From DASPTT01 sp035623275 (lineage in GTDB: Bacteria > Actinomycetota > Acidimicrobiia > Acidimicrobiales > UBA8190), in contig DASPTT010000019.1 in NCBI GenBank assembly GCA_035623275.1, forward strand, positions 1 to 31,214: a stretch of 31,214 nucleotides of DNA, given 5' to 3'. Under the pieces are notes generated by a model. It did not search any database, was not told the origin of the DNA, and saw only the letters and a list, made by a program, of their open reading frames with translations. The stretch's first letter is position 1, and each line of letters starts with the position of its first letter. Positions 1 through 7,856 of this stretch are shown piece by piece. A program made the translations under genes and the position numbers.

Positions 1-64
1 GAAAACGACGCGGGGCGGCTCGAGATTCCGCTCCCAAATGTAAAGACCCTGCAAATTCCGTAGA

Positions 65-70
65 TATGAT
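65..70 (+). promoter_or_regulatory. Possible -10 box for the phosphoketolase operon
   Basis: TATGAT lies in a short A/T-rich patch (about 35-70) that stands out in this G+C-rich window. It resembles a sigma-70 -10 element. No convincing -35 hexamer sits 16-18 bases upstream. The first in-frame ATG of the phosphoketolase frame (66) lies inside this box, so if the box is real, translation must start further downstream. Confidence 0.35.
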
Positions 71-146
71 ACCTGGTTCATCGGATGCGTGCCGGGAGAA
101 CCGTCCTGGTCGTCTCGCGCTGCCGCTTCGCGGTAGCGTCCCGAGG

Positions 147-2504
147 GTGGCGACTGACCTGCTCGAGCCAGGCGAGCTCCGGCTGCTCGACGCCTACTGG
201 CGGGCCGCCAACTACCTGTCGGTCGGGCAGATCTACCTGCTCGACAACCCGTTGCTGCGCGACCCGCTGGCCCCGGAGCACGTCAAGGCGCGCCTGCTCG
301 GCCATTGGGGCACGACGCCCGGCCTCAATTTCGTCTACGCGCACATGAACCGCGCCATCCGCGCGCGTGACCTCGACGCCGTCCTCGTGACGGGGCCGGG
401 CCACGGCGGGCCCGCCGTCGTGGCCAACGCCTATCTCGAGGGTACCTACAGCGAGCTCTATCCCCATGTGGGGCTGGACGAAGCCGGGCTTCGGCGCCTG
501 TTCCGCCAGTTCTCCTTCCCGGGGGGGATCCCGAGCCACGCAGCGCCCGAAACGCCCGGGTCGATCAACGAAGGCGGCGAGCTGGGCTACTCGCTGGCCC
601 ACGCCTACGGCGCCGCCTTCGACAACCCCGGCCTCCTGGTCTGCTGCGTGGTGGGCGATGGCGAGGCGGAGACCGGGGCCCTGGCCACCAGCTGGCACTC
701 CAACAAGTTCCTCGACCCCGTCACCGACGGGGCCGTGCTGCCCGTCCTGCACCTCAACGGCTACAAGATCGCCAATCCCACGGTGCTGGCCCGCATCCCC
801 GACGAGGAGCTGACCGCCCTCTTCGAGGGATTGGGCCACCGGGTCCACGTGGTGGCGGGCCACGAGCCCGCCGCCATGCACGAGGCCATGGCCGCCACCC
901 TCGACACCGTCCTCGACGAGATCGGCGCCATCCAGGCCGACGCCCGCGGCGGAGGGTCGCCCGCGCGCGCCCGTTGGCCCATGATCGTGCTCCGGAGCCC
1001 CAAGGGGTGGACGGGCCCGGCGGTGGTCGACGGCGTCCCCGTCGAGGGCACCTTCCGGTCGCACCAGATCCCCCTCGCCCAGGTGCGGACCAACCCCGAG
1101 CACCTGGCCATGCTCGAGGCCTGGATGCGCAGCTACCGCCCCGAGGAGCTCTTCGACGCCACCGGCGCGCCCGCACGCGAGCTGGCCGCCCTGGCGCCCG
1201 TCGGGGAGCGGCGCATGAGCGCCAACCCGCACGCCAACGGGGGGCTCCTCCTCAAGGAGCTCACCATGCCCGACTTCCGCACCTATGCGGTGACCGTCGC
1301 GTCGCCCGGCTCGACGCGGGCGAGCGCCATGGGGACGCTGGGACCGTTCGTGCGCGACGTGATCGACGCCAACAAGGACCGCTTCCGCCTCTTCGGCCCC
1401 GACGAGACCGCGTCGAACCGTCTCGAAGCGGTGTTCGAGACGACGACGCGCGCCTTCGACGCCATCCGCGTGCCGGGCGACGACCACCTGGCCCCCGACG
1501 GACGCGTGATGGAGGTGCTCTCGGAGCACCTGTGCCAGGGCTGGCTCGAGGGATACCTCCTGACCGGCCGCCACGGCCTGTTCAACTGCTACGAGGCGTT
1601 CATCCACATCGTGGACGCCATGTTCAACCAGCACGCCAAGTGGCTCAAGGTGACCGCGGCGATCCCCTGGCGGCGTCCGATCGCCTCCCTCAACTACCTC
1701 CTCTCGTCGCACGTGTGGCGCCAGGACCACAACGGGTTCTCCCACCAGGACCCCGGCTTCATCGACCACGTCGTGAACAAGAAGGCCGGCGTCGTGCGCG
1801 TCTACCTCCCGCCCGACGCCAACTGCCTCCTGTCGGTGGCCGACCATTGCCTGCGGTCGAAGGACTACGTGAACGTCATCGTGGCCGGGAAGCAGCCCGA
1901 GCTCTCGTGGCTGACCATGGACGAGGCCGTCGCCCATTGCACCCGGGGCGCGGGGATCTTCGAGTTCGCCAGCAACGACGACGCGGGCGATCCCGACGTC
2001 GTCATGGCCTGCTGCGGGGACGTCCCGACCCTCGAGACGCTGGCCGCCGTCGACCTCGTCCGCACGTACCTTCCCGAGTTGCGCGTCCGGGTCGTCAACG
2101 TGGTCGACCTGATGCGCATCCAGCCGCCGAGCGAACACCCCCACGGCATGGCCGACGCCGAGTTCGACGCGCTGTTCACCGTCGACCGCCCGGTGATCTT
2201 CGCCTATCACGGGTACCCGTGGCTGATCCACCGGCTGGCCTACCGGCGCCGGGTGCACCCCCAGCTCCATGTCCGCGGGTACAAGGAGGAGGGGACGACC
2301 ACCACCCCCTTCGACATGGTCATGCTCAACGACCTCGACCGCTTCCACCTGGTGACGGACGTCATCGACCGCGTGCCCGGCCTGGCCTCCCGGGCGGGCC
2401 ACGTCCGCCAGGAGATGACCGATCGCCGCCTGGCCGCCCGGGCCTACACGCGCGAGCACGGCGAGGACCCCGAGGAGATCAGCGGCTGGACCTGGAAGGA
2501 CTGA
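147..2504 (+). CDS. xfp: Xylulose-5-phosphate/fructose-6-phosphate phosphoketolase
   Basis: This is a cytoplasmic ThDP enzyme that splits xylulose 5-phosphate and/or fructose 6-phosphate with phosphate, giving acetyl phosphate plus glyceraldehyde 3-phosphate or erythrose 4-phosphate. From GTG 147 the protein has 785 residues, within the usual family length. Signatures are YWRAANYLSVGQIYL (about 17-31), GHWGTTPGLNF (52-62), GPGHGGPA (83-90), SINEGGELGYSL (139-150) and the ThDP-binding GDGEAETG (170-177). I chose GTG 147 because it leaves a short lead before the conserved YWRAANY block. The frame is open back to ATG 66, but that ATG lies in a probable -10 box and adds 27 residues that do not look like the family. 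Acetate kinase starts 13 bases downstream, which supports an operon making acetate and ATP. Family identity is certain; substrate preference cannot be read. Confidence 0.96.
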   Translation: MATDLLEPGELRLLDAYWRAANYLSVGQIYLLDNPLLRDPLAPEHVKARLLGHWGTTPGLNFVYAHMNRAIRARDLDAVLVTGPGHGGPAVVANAYLEGTYSELYPHVGLDEAGLRRLFRQFSFPGGIPSHAAPETPGSINEGGELGYSLAHAYGAAFDNPGLLVCCVVGDGEAETGALATSWHSNKFLDPVTDGAVLPVLHLNGYKIANPTVLARIPDEELTALFEGLGHRVHVVAGHEPAAMHEAMAATLDTVLDEIGAIQADARGGGSPARARWPMIVLRSPKGWTGPAVVDGVPVEGTFRSHQIPLAQVRTNPEHLAMLEAWMRSYRPEELFDATGAPARELAALAPVGERRMSANPHANGGLLLKELTMPDFRTYAVTVASPGSTRASAMGTLGPFVRDVIDANKDRFRLFGPDETASNRLEAVFETTTRAFDAIRVPGDDHLAPDGRVMEVLSEHLCQGWLEGYLLTGRHGLFNCYEAFIHIVDAMFNQHAKWLKVTAAIPWRRPIASLNYLLSSHVWRQDHNGFSHQDPGFIDHVVNKKAGVVRVYLPPDANCLLSVADHCLRSKDYVNVIVAGKQPELSWLTMDEAVAHCTRGAGIFEFASNDDAGDPDVVMACCGDVPTLETLAAVDLVRTYLPELRVRVVNVVDLMRIQPPSEHPHGMADAEFDALFTVDRPVIFAYHGYPWLIHRLAYRRRVHPQLHVRGYKEEGTTTTPFDMVMLNDLDRFHLVTDVIDRVPGLASRAGHVRQEMTDRRLAARAYTREHGEDPEEISGWTWKD

Positions 2505-2517
2505 GGTCCTCCCCCCG

Positions 2518-3615
2518 GTGCGCATCCTGGTCGTCAACACGGGGTCGAGCAGCGTCAAGGTGCGCGTGCTCGAGGACGACGACGGCCTGTCCCTGTCGTC
2601 CGACCTGCCCGGCCCGGCCGACGCACTGGGGCCCGAGGACTTCGCCGGCGTCCTGGCCCAGGCGGGGCCGATCGACGCGGTCGGCCACCGTGTCGTCCAC
2701 GGCGGCACCCGCTACGACCGCGCCGTCCTCGTCGACGACGCCGTCATGGCCTCGCTGCGTTCGCTCGAGGACCTCGCGCCCCTGCACCAGCGCGCGTCGC
2801 TCGACACGCTGGAGACGGTCCGGAGGCTGGCCCCCGAGCTGCCCGCGGTGGCCTGCTTCGACACGGCGTTCCACGCCGGCATGCCCCCGGCCGCGTCGAC
2901 CTACGCGCTCCCACGCCGATGGCAGCTGCGCCATCCCCTCCGGCGCTACGGCTTCCACGGCCTGTCCCACGCCTACGCGTCACGGCGTGCCGCCGAGATC
3001 CTGGGCTTGGCGCTCGCCCGGCTTCGCATCGTGGTCTGTCATCTCGGGGCGGGCGCGTCGCTGGCGGCGGTGGATGGCGGGCGCTCCGTCGACACGACGA
3101 TGGGCTTCACCCCCCTGGAGGGGCTGGTGATGGCCACGCGCTCGGGCAGCGTGGACCCCGGCCTGGTCCTCTGGCTGGCGCAGCACGGGGTCACGACCGA
3201 GGAGCTGGTCGAAGGCCTCGAGCACGGCGCGGGCCTGCTCGGCCTGTGCGGAACGGGCGACATGCGAACCGTGCTGGCGCGCGCCGCCGGCGGCGATCCC
3301 GACGCGCGCCTCGCCCTGGACGTCTACGACCACCGGCTGCGCGGGGCGGTCGCCGCCATGGCGGCCGCCATGGGCGGCATCGACGGCCTGGTGTTCACCG
3401 GAGGCGTCGGCGAGCACGCGGCGGAGGTCCGCCGACGGGCCGGCGAGGGCCTGGGCTTCCTCGGGGTCCGTGTCGACGCCGAGGCCAACGAGGCAGCCGG
3501 CCCCGACGCCGTGGTGAGCCCGCCCGGCGCGGCGGTGCCGGTGGTCGTCGTCGCCGCCCGCGAGGACGTCGAGATCGCCCGGGGCGTGCGGCGGTTGCTG
3601 GGCCACGGACCCTGA
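2518..3615 (+). CDS. ackA: Acetate kinase
   Basis: This enzyme transfers the phosphate of acetyl phosphate to ADP, giving acetate and ATP, and so completes the phosphoketolase route encoded just upstream. The protein has 365 residues from GTG 2518, a little shorter than the usual 390-400. It shows the N-terminal ASKHA phosphate-loop motif VNTGSSSVKVRV (6-17), HRVVHGG, the catalytic region ACFDTAFH, YGFHGLSH, TTMGFTPLEGLVMATRSGSVDP and the C-terminal FTGGVGEHAAEVR. The gap to xfp is 13 bases, so the two are almost certainly co-transcribed. No phosphotransacetylase gene lies in the window, so acetyl phosphate here would come from the phosphoketolase. Butyrate or propionate kinase activity is possible within the family but less likely in this setting. 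Confidence 0.95.
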   Translation: MRILVVNTGSSSVKVRVLEDDDGLSLSSDLPGPADALGPEDFAGVLAQAGPIDAVGHRVVHGGTRYDRAVLVDDAVMASLRSLEDLAPLHQRASLDTLETVRRLAPELPAVACFDTAFHAGMPPAASTYALPRRWQLRHPLRRYGFHGLSHAYASRRAAEILGLALARLRIVVCHLGAGASLAAVDGGRSVDTTMGFTPLEGLVMATRSGSVDPGLVLWLAQHGVTTEELVEGLEHGAGLLGLCGTGDMRTVLARAAGGDPDARLALDVYDHRLRGAVAAMAAAMGGIDGLVFTGGVGEHAAEVRRRAGEGLGFLGVRVDAEANEAAGPDAVVSPPGAAVPVVVVAAREDVEIARGVRRLLGHGP

Positions 3616-3628
3616 CCCGACCGCGCCA

Positions 3629-3647
3629 CGGGGCGAACGCCGCCCCG
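3629..3647 (+). terminator. Putative hairpin terminator after ackA
   Basis: A perfect 7-bp stem (CGGGGCG / CGCCCCG) encloses the loop AACGC, starting 13 bases after the acetate kinase stop. No T-tract follows, which is common for stem-only actinobacterial terminators. It separates xfp-ackA from the next gene, which has its own ribosome binding site. Confidence 0.45.
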
Positions 3648-3705
3648 CTGCGACATCCCCCGTGCCCCGCCGTAGACTGGTAGGTCGGGGCAGGGGGGAT
3701 TACGC

Positions 3706-4929
3706 GTGCGCAGTGTCGACGTCGTCATCGGGCGTCAACCGATCTTCGACCGCGACCTGGTCGTCAACGGGTACGAGCTCGTGCTGCGCACCCTCGAGCA
3801 GTGTGCCGACCAACGCCTGCTCACCGCCGACGAGCTCTTCGGGAGCGACGAGGCGGGGCTCGAGCGGCTGACCGGCCGCAAGCGCGCCTTCTGCCGGGCC
3901 ACCCCGGGCGTGCTCGAGGGCGCGGTGCCCGTGACGGTGACCCCCGAGCGCACGGTGATCGAGATCCCCCGCGAGGCGCGGGTCGACGGCGACGTCTCCG
4001 CGGCGTGCCGGGCGCTGCGCGACCGCGGCTACACCCTGGCCCTGGAGGACGTGACGTTCTTCGACGCCGCCGAGGGGCTCCTGGAGCTGGCGTCGATCGT
4101 GTCCCTCGACCTGCAGGCCGTCGACGCGGGGCAGCTGACCGGGCTGCGCGACCAGTGCCACGAGTCGAACGTGACGATGGTGGCCAAGCAGGTCGACAGT
4201 ACCGACGCGCTCGAGCAGGGCGCGGCAATGGGATTCGACCTCTTCCAGGGCTACCTGCTGGCCTTGCCGCGCGTGTCGCCGGCCGCCGGGCTGGAGCCCG
4301 GCCGGCTCGCCCAGCTGCGCATGGCCGCGCAGCTCCTCGACCAGGAGTTCTCGGTGGCCGAGATCGAGGGCATCGTGCGCACCGACCCGGCCATGACCCA
4401 TCAGCTGCTCCAGGTGGCCGGCATCGGTGCCGCCGGGGGGATGCGCCGGGCGGTCGGCTCCATCCGGGAGGCCCTCGTCCTCGTGGGCTGGCGACGGCTC
4501 CAGGGCTGGGTCGCGTTGCTCCTGCTGACCGACAAGGGCACGGCCAGCGACGAGATGATCGTCACCACGCTGACCCGGGCGCGCATGGCCGAGCTCGTCG
4601 GCGCCGCGCTGGACCCGGGCCTGGCGTCGTCCGCCTTCATGGCCGGGCTCCTGTCGGGTCTCGACGTCCTGCTGGGCGCGCCCATCGAGGAGGTCATGCG
4701 CTCGCTGCCCGTCACCGACGAGGTGCGCGACGCCGTCGTGGCCCACCACGGCCGCCTCGGTGCCGTGGTCGCCGACGTGATCGGCCGCCAGCTGGGCCGG
4801 CTCGACGCGCCGCCTCGCACCGGCCTCGGGGAGCCCGCGCTGGCGCAGGCCGCGCTCGACGCGCTGACGTGGGCCGTCGAGATGGCGGGCGCGCTCGACA
4901 CCGGGCAGCCGGACGGCCCGTTGGCCTGA
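3706..4929 (+). CDS. EAL-like/HDOD two-domain signalling protein
   Basis: The protein has 407 residues with an N-terminal EAL-like half (about 5-190) opening with VIGRQPIFDRDLVVNGYELVLR, and a C-terminal HDOD domain (about 200-395). HDOD features include the QLRMAAQLLDQ entry, IVRTDPAMTHQLLQVAG and the GSIREALVLVGWRRLQGW helix region. In the first half the catalytic EAL triplet reads ELV (24-26), and the metal-binding Asp/Glu pattern of active cyclic-di-GMP phosphodiesterases is not evident. This is typical of the YuxH-like family and suggests binding or scaffolding rather than hydrolysis. The start GTG 3706 is set by AGGGGG at 3692-3697. It follows xfp-ackA after a hairpin, so it may be a separate unit. 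It is soluble, with no membrane segment. The signal it reads is unknown. Confidence 0.85.
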   Translation: MRSVDVVIGRQPIFDRDLVVNGYELVLRTLEQCADQRLLTADELFGSDEAGLERLTGRKRAFCRATPGVLEGAVPVTVTPERTVIEIPREARVDGDVSAACRALRDRGYTLALEDVTFFDAAEGLLELASIVSLDLQAVDAGQLTGLRDQCHESNVTMVAKQVDSTDALEQGAAMGFDLFQGYLLALPRVSPAAGLEPGRLAQLRMAAQLLDQEFSVAEIEGIVRTDPAMTHQLLQVAGIGAAGGMRRAVGSIREALVLVGWRRLQGWVALLLLTDKGTASDEMIVTTLTRARMAELVGAALDPGLASSAFMAGLLSGLDVLLGAPIEEVMRSLPVTDEVRDAVVAHHGRLGAVVADVIGRQLGRLDAPPRTGLGEPALAQAALDALTWAVEMAGALDTGQPDGPLA

Positions 4930-4953
4930 CGGCGCGCCCGGGCGTCGCCGCGG

Positions 4954-5331
4954 TCAGGAGGCCACGCGCGCACCCTCCTCGGCGGCGCGCATCGTCGACG
5001 CGGCGAGCTTCGCCGCGCTGCGGGCCAGGGCGACGTAGGGCGAGTACTCGGGCTGGCCCACGATGCACATCCCCAGGCGGCCCGCATACGAGGCCACGTC
5101 GTCGTCGACCTCCCCCGGCTCGTCCACCCACGGCTCGCGGATCGCCCTCGCCACCACCGCGTAGCAGTCCCGCCGGTCGAGCGCGTCGATCAGGATGCCC
5201 GCCTGGTCCTCGATGAGGGTCCGGCGCGGCGAGACCTGGGGCACCGCGTGGCTCTGATCCACGAGCCACGCCAGGTGCCGACCGAGCACGCTCGGACGCG
5301 CCTCCATGAGCAGGTCCTCGACGTTGTCCAT
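4954..5331 (-). CDS. Unknown 125-residue protein
   Basis: I do not recognise this protein. It begins MDNVEDLLMEARPSVLGR and looks mostly alpha-helical and acidic in its first half, with an alanine-rich C-terminal helix (ARSAAKLAASTMRAAEEG). It has two cysteines, no signal peptide and no membrane segment. Codon third positions are G/C-rich, as in neighbouring genes, and no better gene is visible on either strand here. It lies 80 bases downstream of a DUF4234-like gene on the same strand and converges with the HDOD gene, whose stop is 24 bases away. It could be a small regulatory or structural protein; the sequence does not say which. Confidence 0.6.
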   Translation of the reverse strand: MDNVEDLLMEARPSVLGRHLAWLVDQSHAVPQVSPRRTLIEDQAGILIDALDRRDCYAVVARAIREPWVDEPGEVDDDVASYAGRLGMCIVGQPEYSPYVALARSAAKLAASTMRAAEEGARVAS

Positions 5332-5411
5332 CGAGGATGCATCGGCACCCGGGCGCCGCGGCGTGAGGGATTTCCGACGGCGACGCGAGCGGGCGGCCCC
5401 AGATGCTCAGA

Positions 5412-6104
5412 TCAGCGCAGTGCCTGGATGGCCGCCACCAGGGCGTCCTCCTGGGGCCAGTTGCCCTCGAAGTGGCGATTGGGGTCCGTCATCTGGTTGT
5501 AGTACCACCAGAACAGGTAGATCCCGAAGGTGAAGATGGTGGCCACGATGCGTCCCACGTAGTTGTTCTGGCCCTTCACCCGGCTCTGGTCGGGGGCGGG
5601 CACGGCCTGGCCGAAGCGCCCGTAGATGAGCGCCAGCTCGTACTCGACCCCGACTTCGGAGCGATCGTGCTTCACCAGGTCCATGTCCAGCAGCACGAAG
5701 GCCACGATCTGGGCGATCCCGGTGACGATGGCGAGGAGGAGCCACACGGCCGGGTCACGGAAGTCCCCCTGCATGGACCGCAGCACGACCATGTGCGCCT
5801 CGGCGCGCTGGAACGAAGGCGTGAGCTCCTCCTGCAGGCCGCGGCGTCCCGCCTCCTCCCAGGCGAAGCCGAGCGCCCCGTCGAAGAGCTCGACCCGGCG
5901 GGCGTTGTGGTCGCGCATCCGGCGCACCAGCTGGTAGAAGACGTAGTAGGCGAAGATCCCGAGGGTGAGCACGGACCAGCCCAGCGCCGTCCAGTACGAG
6001 AAGAGGTAGTCCGTTTCGTAGCGGCGCTGCCACGCAGCATGGATCCTGTCGACCGCCGGCATCGGCGGCGGCCCCGGGGCGGTCGGCGGGACCGGCTGCG
6101 TCAT
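5412..6104 (-). CDS. DUF4234-like integral membrane protein
   Basis: The protein has 230 residues. It has a proline-rich cytosolic start (MTQPVPPTAPGPPPMP), then a first hydrophobic segment LGWSVLTLGIFAYYVFYQLVRRMRDHN (about 41-67), a central segment WLLLAIVTGIAQIVAFVLLDMDL (121-143) and a last segment ending TFGIYLFWWYYNQMTDPNRHF (192-212). The paired LTLGIFAYYVFYQ and FTFGIYLFWWYYNQM motifs resemble the DUF4234 pattern of a G-[IF]-[FY] turn followed by an aromatic-rich helix. The middle (70-118) is charged and probably cytosolic. Function of the family is unknown. The small cysteine-rich gene ends 36 bases upstream on the same strand, so co-transcription is likely. Confidence 0.75.
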   Translation of the reverse strand: MTQPVPPTAPGPPPMPAVDRIHAAWQRRYETDYLFSYWTALGWSVLTLGIFAYYVFYQLVRRMRDHNARRVELFDGALGFAWEEAGRRGLQEELTPSFQRAEAHMVVLRSMQGDFRDPAVWLLLAIVTGIAQIVAFVLLDMDLVKHDRSEVGVEYELALIYGRFGQAVPAPDQSRVKGQNNYVGRIVATIFTFGIYLFWWYYNQMTDPNRHFEGNWPQEDALVAAIQALR

Positions 6105-6140
6105 GACGGACCTCCGAGTCTCGGTCGGACGACGCGGATC

Positions 6141-6386
6141 CTAGGGAGTCGTTGCGACCCGCGCCGGCGATGCGCCTTCGAGCATCTCCCGCCGGCTGCG
6201 GACGAGCCGGCACACCGGGCACGCGTCCCCGAGGACGTCGCGGCAGGCCAGGAACCACGAGTGCCGGCCCATGGCCACGATGCGGCTCTCGGACGAGGCG
6301 CACGACGGGTCCGTGCAGATGTACGACCAGTCCTCGTGGACGATGATCGTGCCGTCGCAGCCGATCGAGCCTGATGGTCCCCCCAT
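6141..6386 (-). CDS. Small cysteine-rich, probably zinc-binding protein
   Basis: This 81-residue protein has six cysteines at 10, 24, 29, 48, 56 and 59. The last two form CPVC within GDACPVCRLVRSR, and the earlier pair is CTDPSC. This spacing suggests a zinc ribbon or treble-clef fold with one or two metal sites, plus histidines at 17 and 42. There is no signal peptide or membrane segment. Codon use matches neighbouring genes. It precedes the DUF4234-like gene on the same strand with a 36-base gap, and 133 bases separate it from the cupredoxin gene upstream. The family is not recognised. The cysteine pattern and codon use make me think it is a real gene. Confidence 0.6.
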   Translation of the reverse strand: MGGPSGSIGCDGTIIVHEDWSYICTDPSCASSESRIVAMGRHSWFLACRDVLGDACPVCRLVRSRREMLEGASPARVATTP

Positions 6387-6519
6387 GCCTGCAGCGTGAC
6401 GGTCGGCGGACGGAGCCCACAGGGCCGAAAGTCCGCACCCCGACGCCGGGTGACACGTTTGGCGCCGGGGGACCGTGCGCCGCAGCCTGCGCCACGACGT
6501 GGTCCGTGCCCGGGGGACC

Positions 6520-6924
6520 CTACTGGCGGACGATCACCGTCCCGCCCATGCGGGCGTCGACGGTGGAGACATAGGGATAGGTGCCCGGGTCGGTGAAGGT
6601 GTACGACCAGGTGCCCGTGCCCATGGTGGGGCTCTGTGCGAGCACGATGCCCTGCGGCGAGTAGACGCGCACGTTGTGGGTGATCCCCGAGTCCTGCCAC
6701 GACCAGAGCACGGTCTGACCCGGGCTGACGGTGGTCACCGACGGCTCGAAGCTCGAGTACTTGAGCGTCACGACCGCGGCCGGCGTCCCCTGGTAGGCCG
6801 CGGTGGAGCCGAACCCCGAGGAGTTCGCCGGGACGTTGTTGCCGCCGGAGCATGCGGCGGCCCCCAGGGCGACGACGAAGAGCGGGGCGATGGCGCGGAG
6901 GCGTCGTGACATGGCGGACATCAT
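6520..6924 (-). CDS. Cupredoxin-fold lipoprotein with an incomplete copper site
   Basis: The protein has 134 residues with a lipoprotein signal: MMSAMSRRLR, a hydrophobic stretch, then GAAAC with the lipidated cysteine at 25. The mature part is a plastocyanin-like beta sandwich: VVTLKYSSFEPSVTTVSPGQTVLWSW, then ITHNV (His83), and the C-terminal PGTYPYVS..ARMGGTVIV. In plastocyanins the last loop supplies Cys-x-x-His-x-x-Met. Here it reads S120-T-V-D123-A-R-M126, so the first His and the Met positions remain while Cys and the second His are Ser and Asp. A normal type 1 copper site is therefore not expected. The ATG at 6924 overlaps the stop of the upstream hydrolase (ATGA), indicating coupling. 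ATG 6912 is an alternative start. It is probably anchored to the outer face of the membrane. Confidence 0.82.
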   Translation of the reverse strand: MMSAMSRRLRAIAPLFVVALGAAACSGGNNVPANSSGFGSTAAYQGTPAAVVTLKYSSFEPSVTTVSPGQTVLWSWQDSGITHNVRVYSPQGIVLAQSPTMGTGTWSYTFTDPGTYPYVSTVDARMGGTVIVRQ

Positions 6925-7856
6925 GCCAGGTCGTGCGGGTGGCTCCCGCCAGGGTGGCGGGTCTCGAGCCAGCGCCGGAACCCGGCGGCGTTGGAGTGCA
7001 CGCCGTTGAGGGTCTCGAGCTTCTCGCGGTGCGCGGGGTCCACGCCGGTGAGGTCCGAGGCGAACGCCGCGTCCAAGGCGGCGGCGATGTCCTCGCCCCG
7101 CTTCCATGCCCCCTCGGCGACCGCGGCCCAGCGGCGGAGGGTCTCCGACGCCTCGGCGAGGACGTCGCCGGGATCGGCCAGGAGGCCGTAGTGGGCCAGG
7201 GCCAACCCCGACGGGCGCCGGGCCCCGAAGCGCGCGAGCGAGTGCAGGGCCTGGTCCAGGTCGAAGTCGGGCGGGGGCGTCGACGGGCGCAGCACGCCCG
7301 CGTCGGGGAGCCGCACCCCCACCGCGTCGCCCGCGAAGAGGATCCCGCTCACCGAGTCGTGCAGGGCCAGGTGGTGCTTCGCATGCCCGGGCGAGTCCAC
7401 CGTCACCAGCGCGCGGTCGGGACCGACCCGGATCTCCTCGCCGTCGGCCAGGACGTGGATGCGCTCGGCCGGCGTCGGGTCGAGGCGCCCGTAGAGCGAG
7501 TCGAGCAGCGGGCCGTAGACACGCGACGCGGAGTCGACCAGGCGGGTGGGATCGGCGAGATGGCGCGCGCCCTTCTCGTGGACGTACACCGTGGCGCGGG
7601 GGAAGGCGCGGGCCACGTCCCCCACCCCGCCGGCGTGGTCCAGGTGGATGTGGGTCACCGCCACACCGGCCAGCTCCTCGGGCCCGACGCCCAGCGTGTC
7701 GAGCGCATCGAGGAGGGCGGGCACCGAGCTCTGGCTCCCCGTCTCGACCAGGACGGGCGCCGGACCGGCGATCAGGTACCCCGCGGTGACCTGGTCCCAG
7801 CCACCGAGCAGGGTGTCGATCTCCGTCACGCCGGGGGCGATCTCGCGGGTGCTCAT
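6921..7856 (-). CDS. Metallo-beta-lactamase-fold hydrolase
   Basis: This 311-residue soluble protein has the zinc motif THIHLDHAGG (68-77), giving His69, His71, Asp73 and His74. Later ligands fit DSPGHAKHHLAL and GILFAGDAVGVRLPD. A helical C-terminal extension of about 100 residues follows the core (DFDLDQALHSL onward), as in glyoxalase II-like and related MBL proteins. The substrate cannot be assigned; a thioester or lactone hydrolase is a reasonable guess. Its ATG overlaps the TGA of the GH15 gene (7853-7856) and its own stop overlaps the cupredoxin start, so all three are translationally coupled. No signal peptide is visible, so it works in the cytoplasm although its two outer operon neighbours are membrane-associated. 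Confidence 0.88.
   Translation of the reverse strand: MSTREIAPGVTEIDTLLGGWDQVTAGYLIAGPAPVLVETGSQSSVPALLDALDTLGVGPEELAGVAVTHIHLDHAGGVGDVARAFPRATVYVHEKGARHLADPTRLVDSASRVYGPLLDSLYGRLDPTPAERIHVLADGEEIRVGPDRALVTVDSPGHAKHHLALHDSVSGILFAGDAVGVRLPDAGVLRPSTPPPDFDLDQALHSLARFGARRPSGLALAHYGLLADPGDVLAEASETLRRWAAVAEGAWKRGEDIAAALDAAFASDLTGVDPAHREKLETLNGVHSNAAGFRRWLETRHPGGSHPHDLA

Noticed and set aside
78..2708. An 876-codon open frame antisense to phosphoketolase and acetate kinase
   Set aside because: It is a mirror of two certain genes; long antisense frames are expected at this G+C content, and its protein is a low-complexity Gly/Val/His/Asp/Arg sequence with no motif.
4931..4953. CGCCCGGGCG palindrome between the HDOD and unknown genes as a terminator
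   Set aside because: It leaves no loop and has no T-tract; such G/C palindromes are common here by chance.
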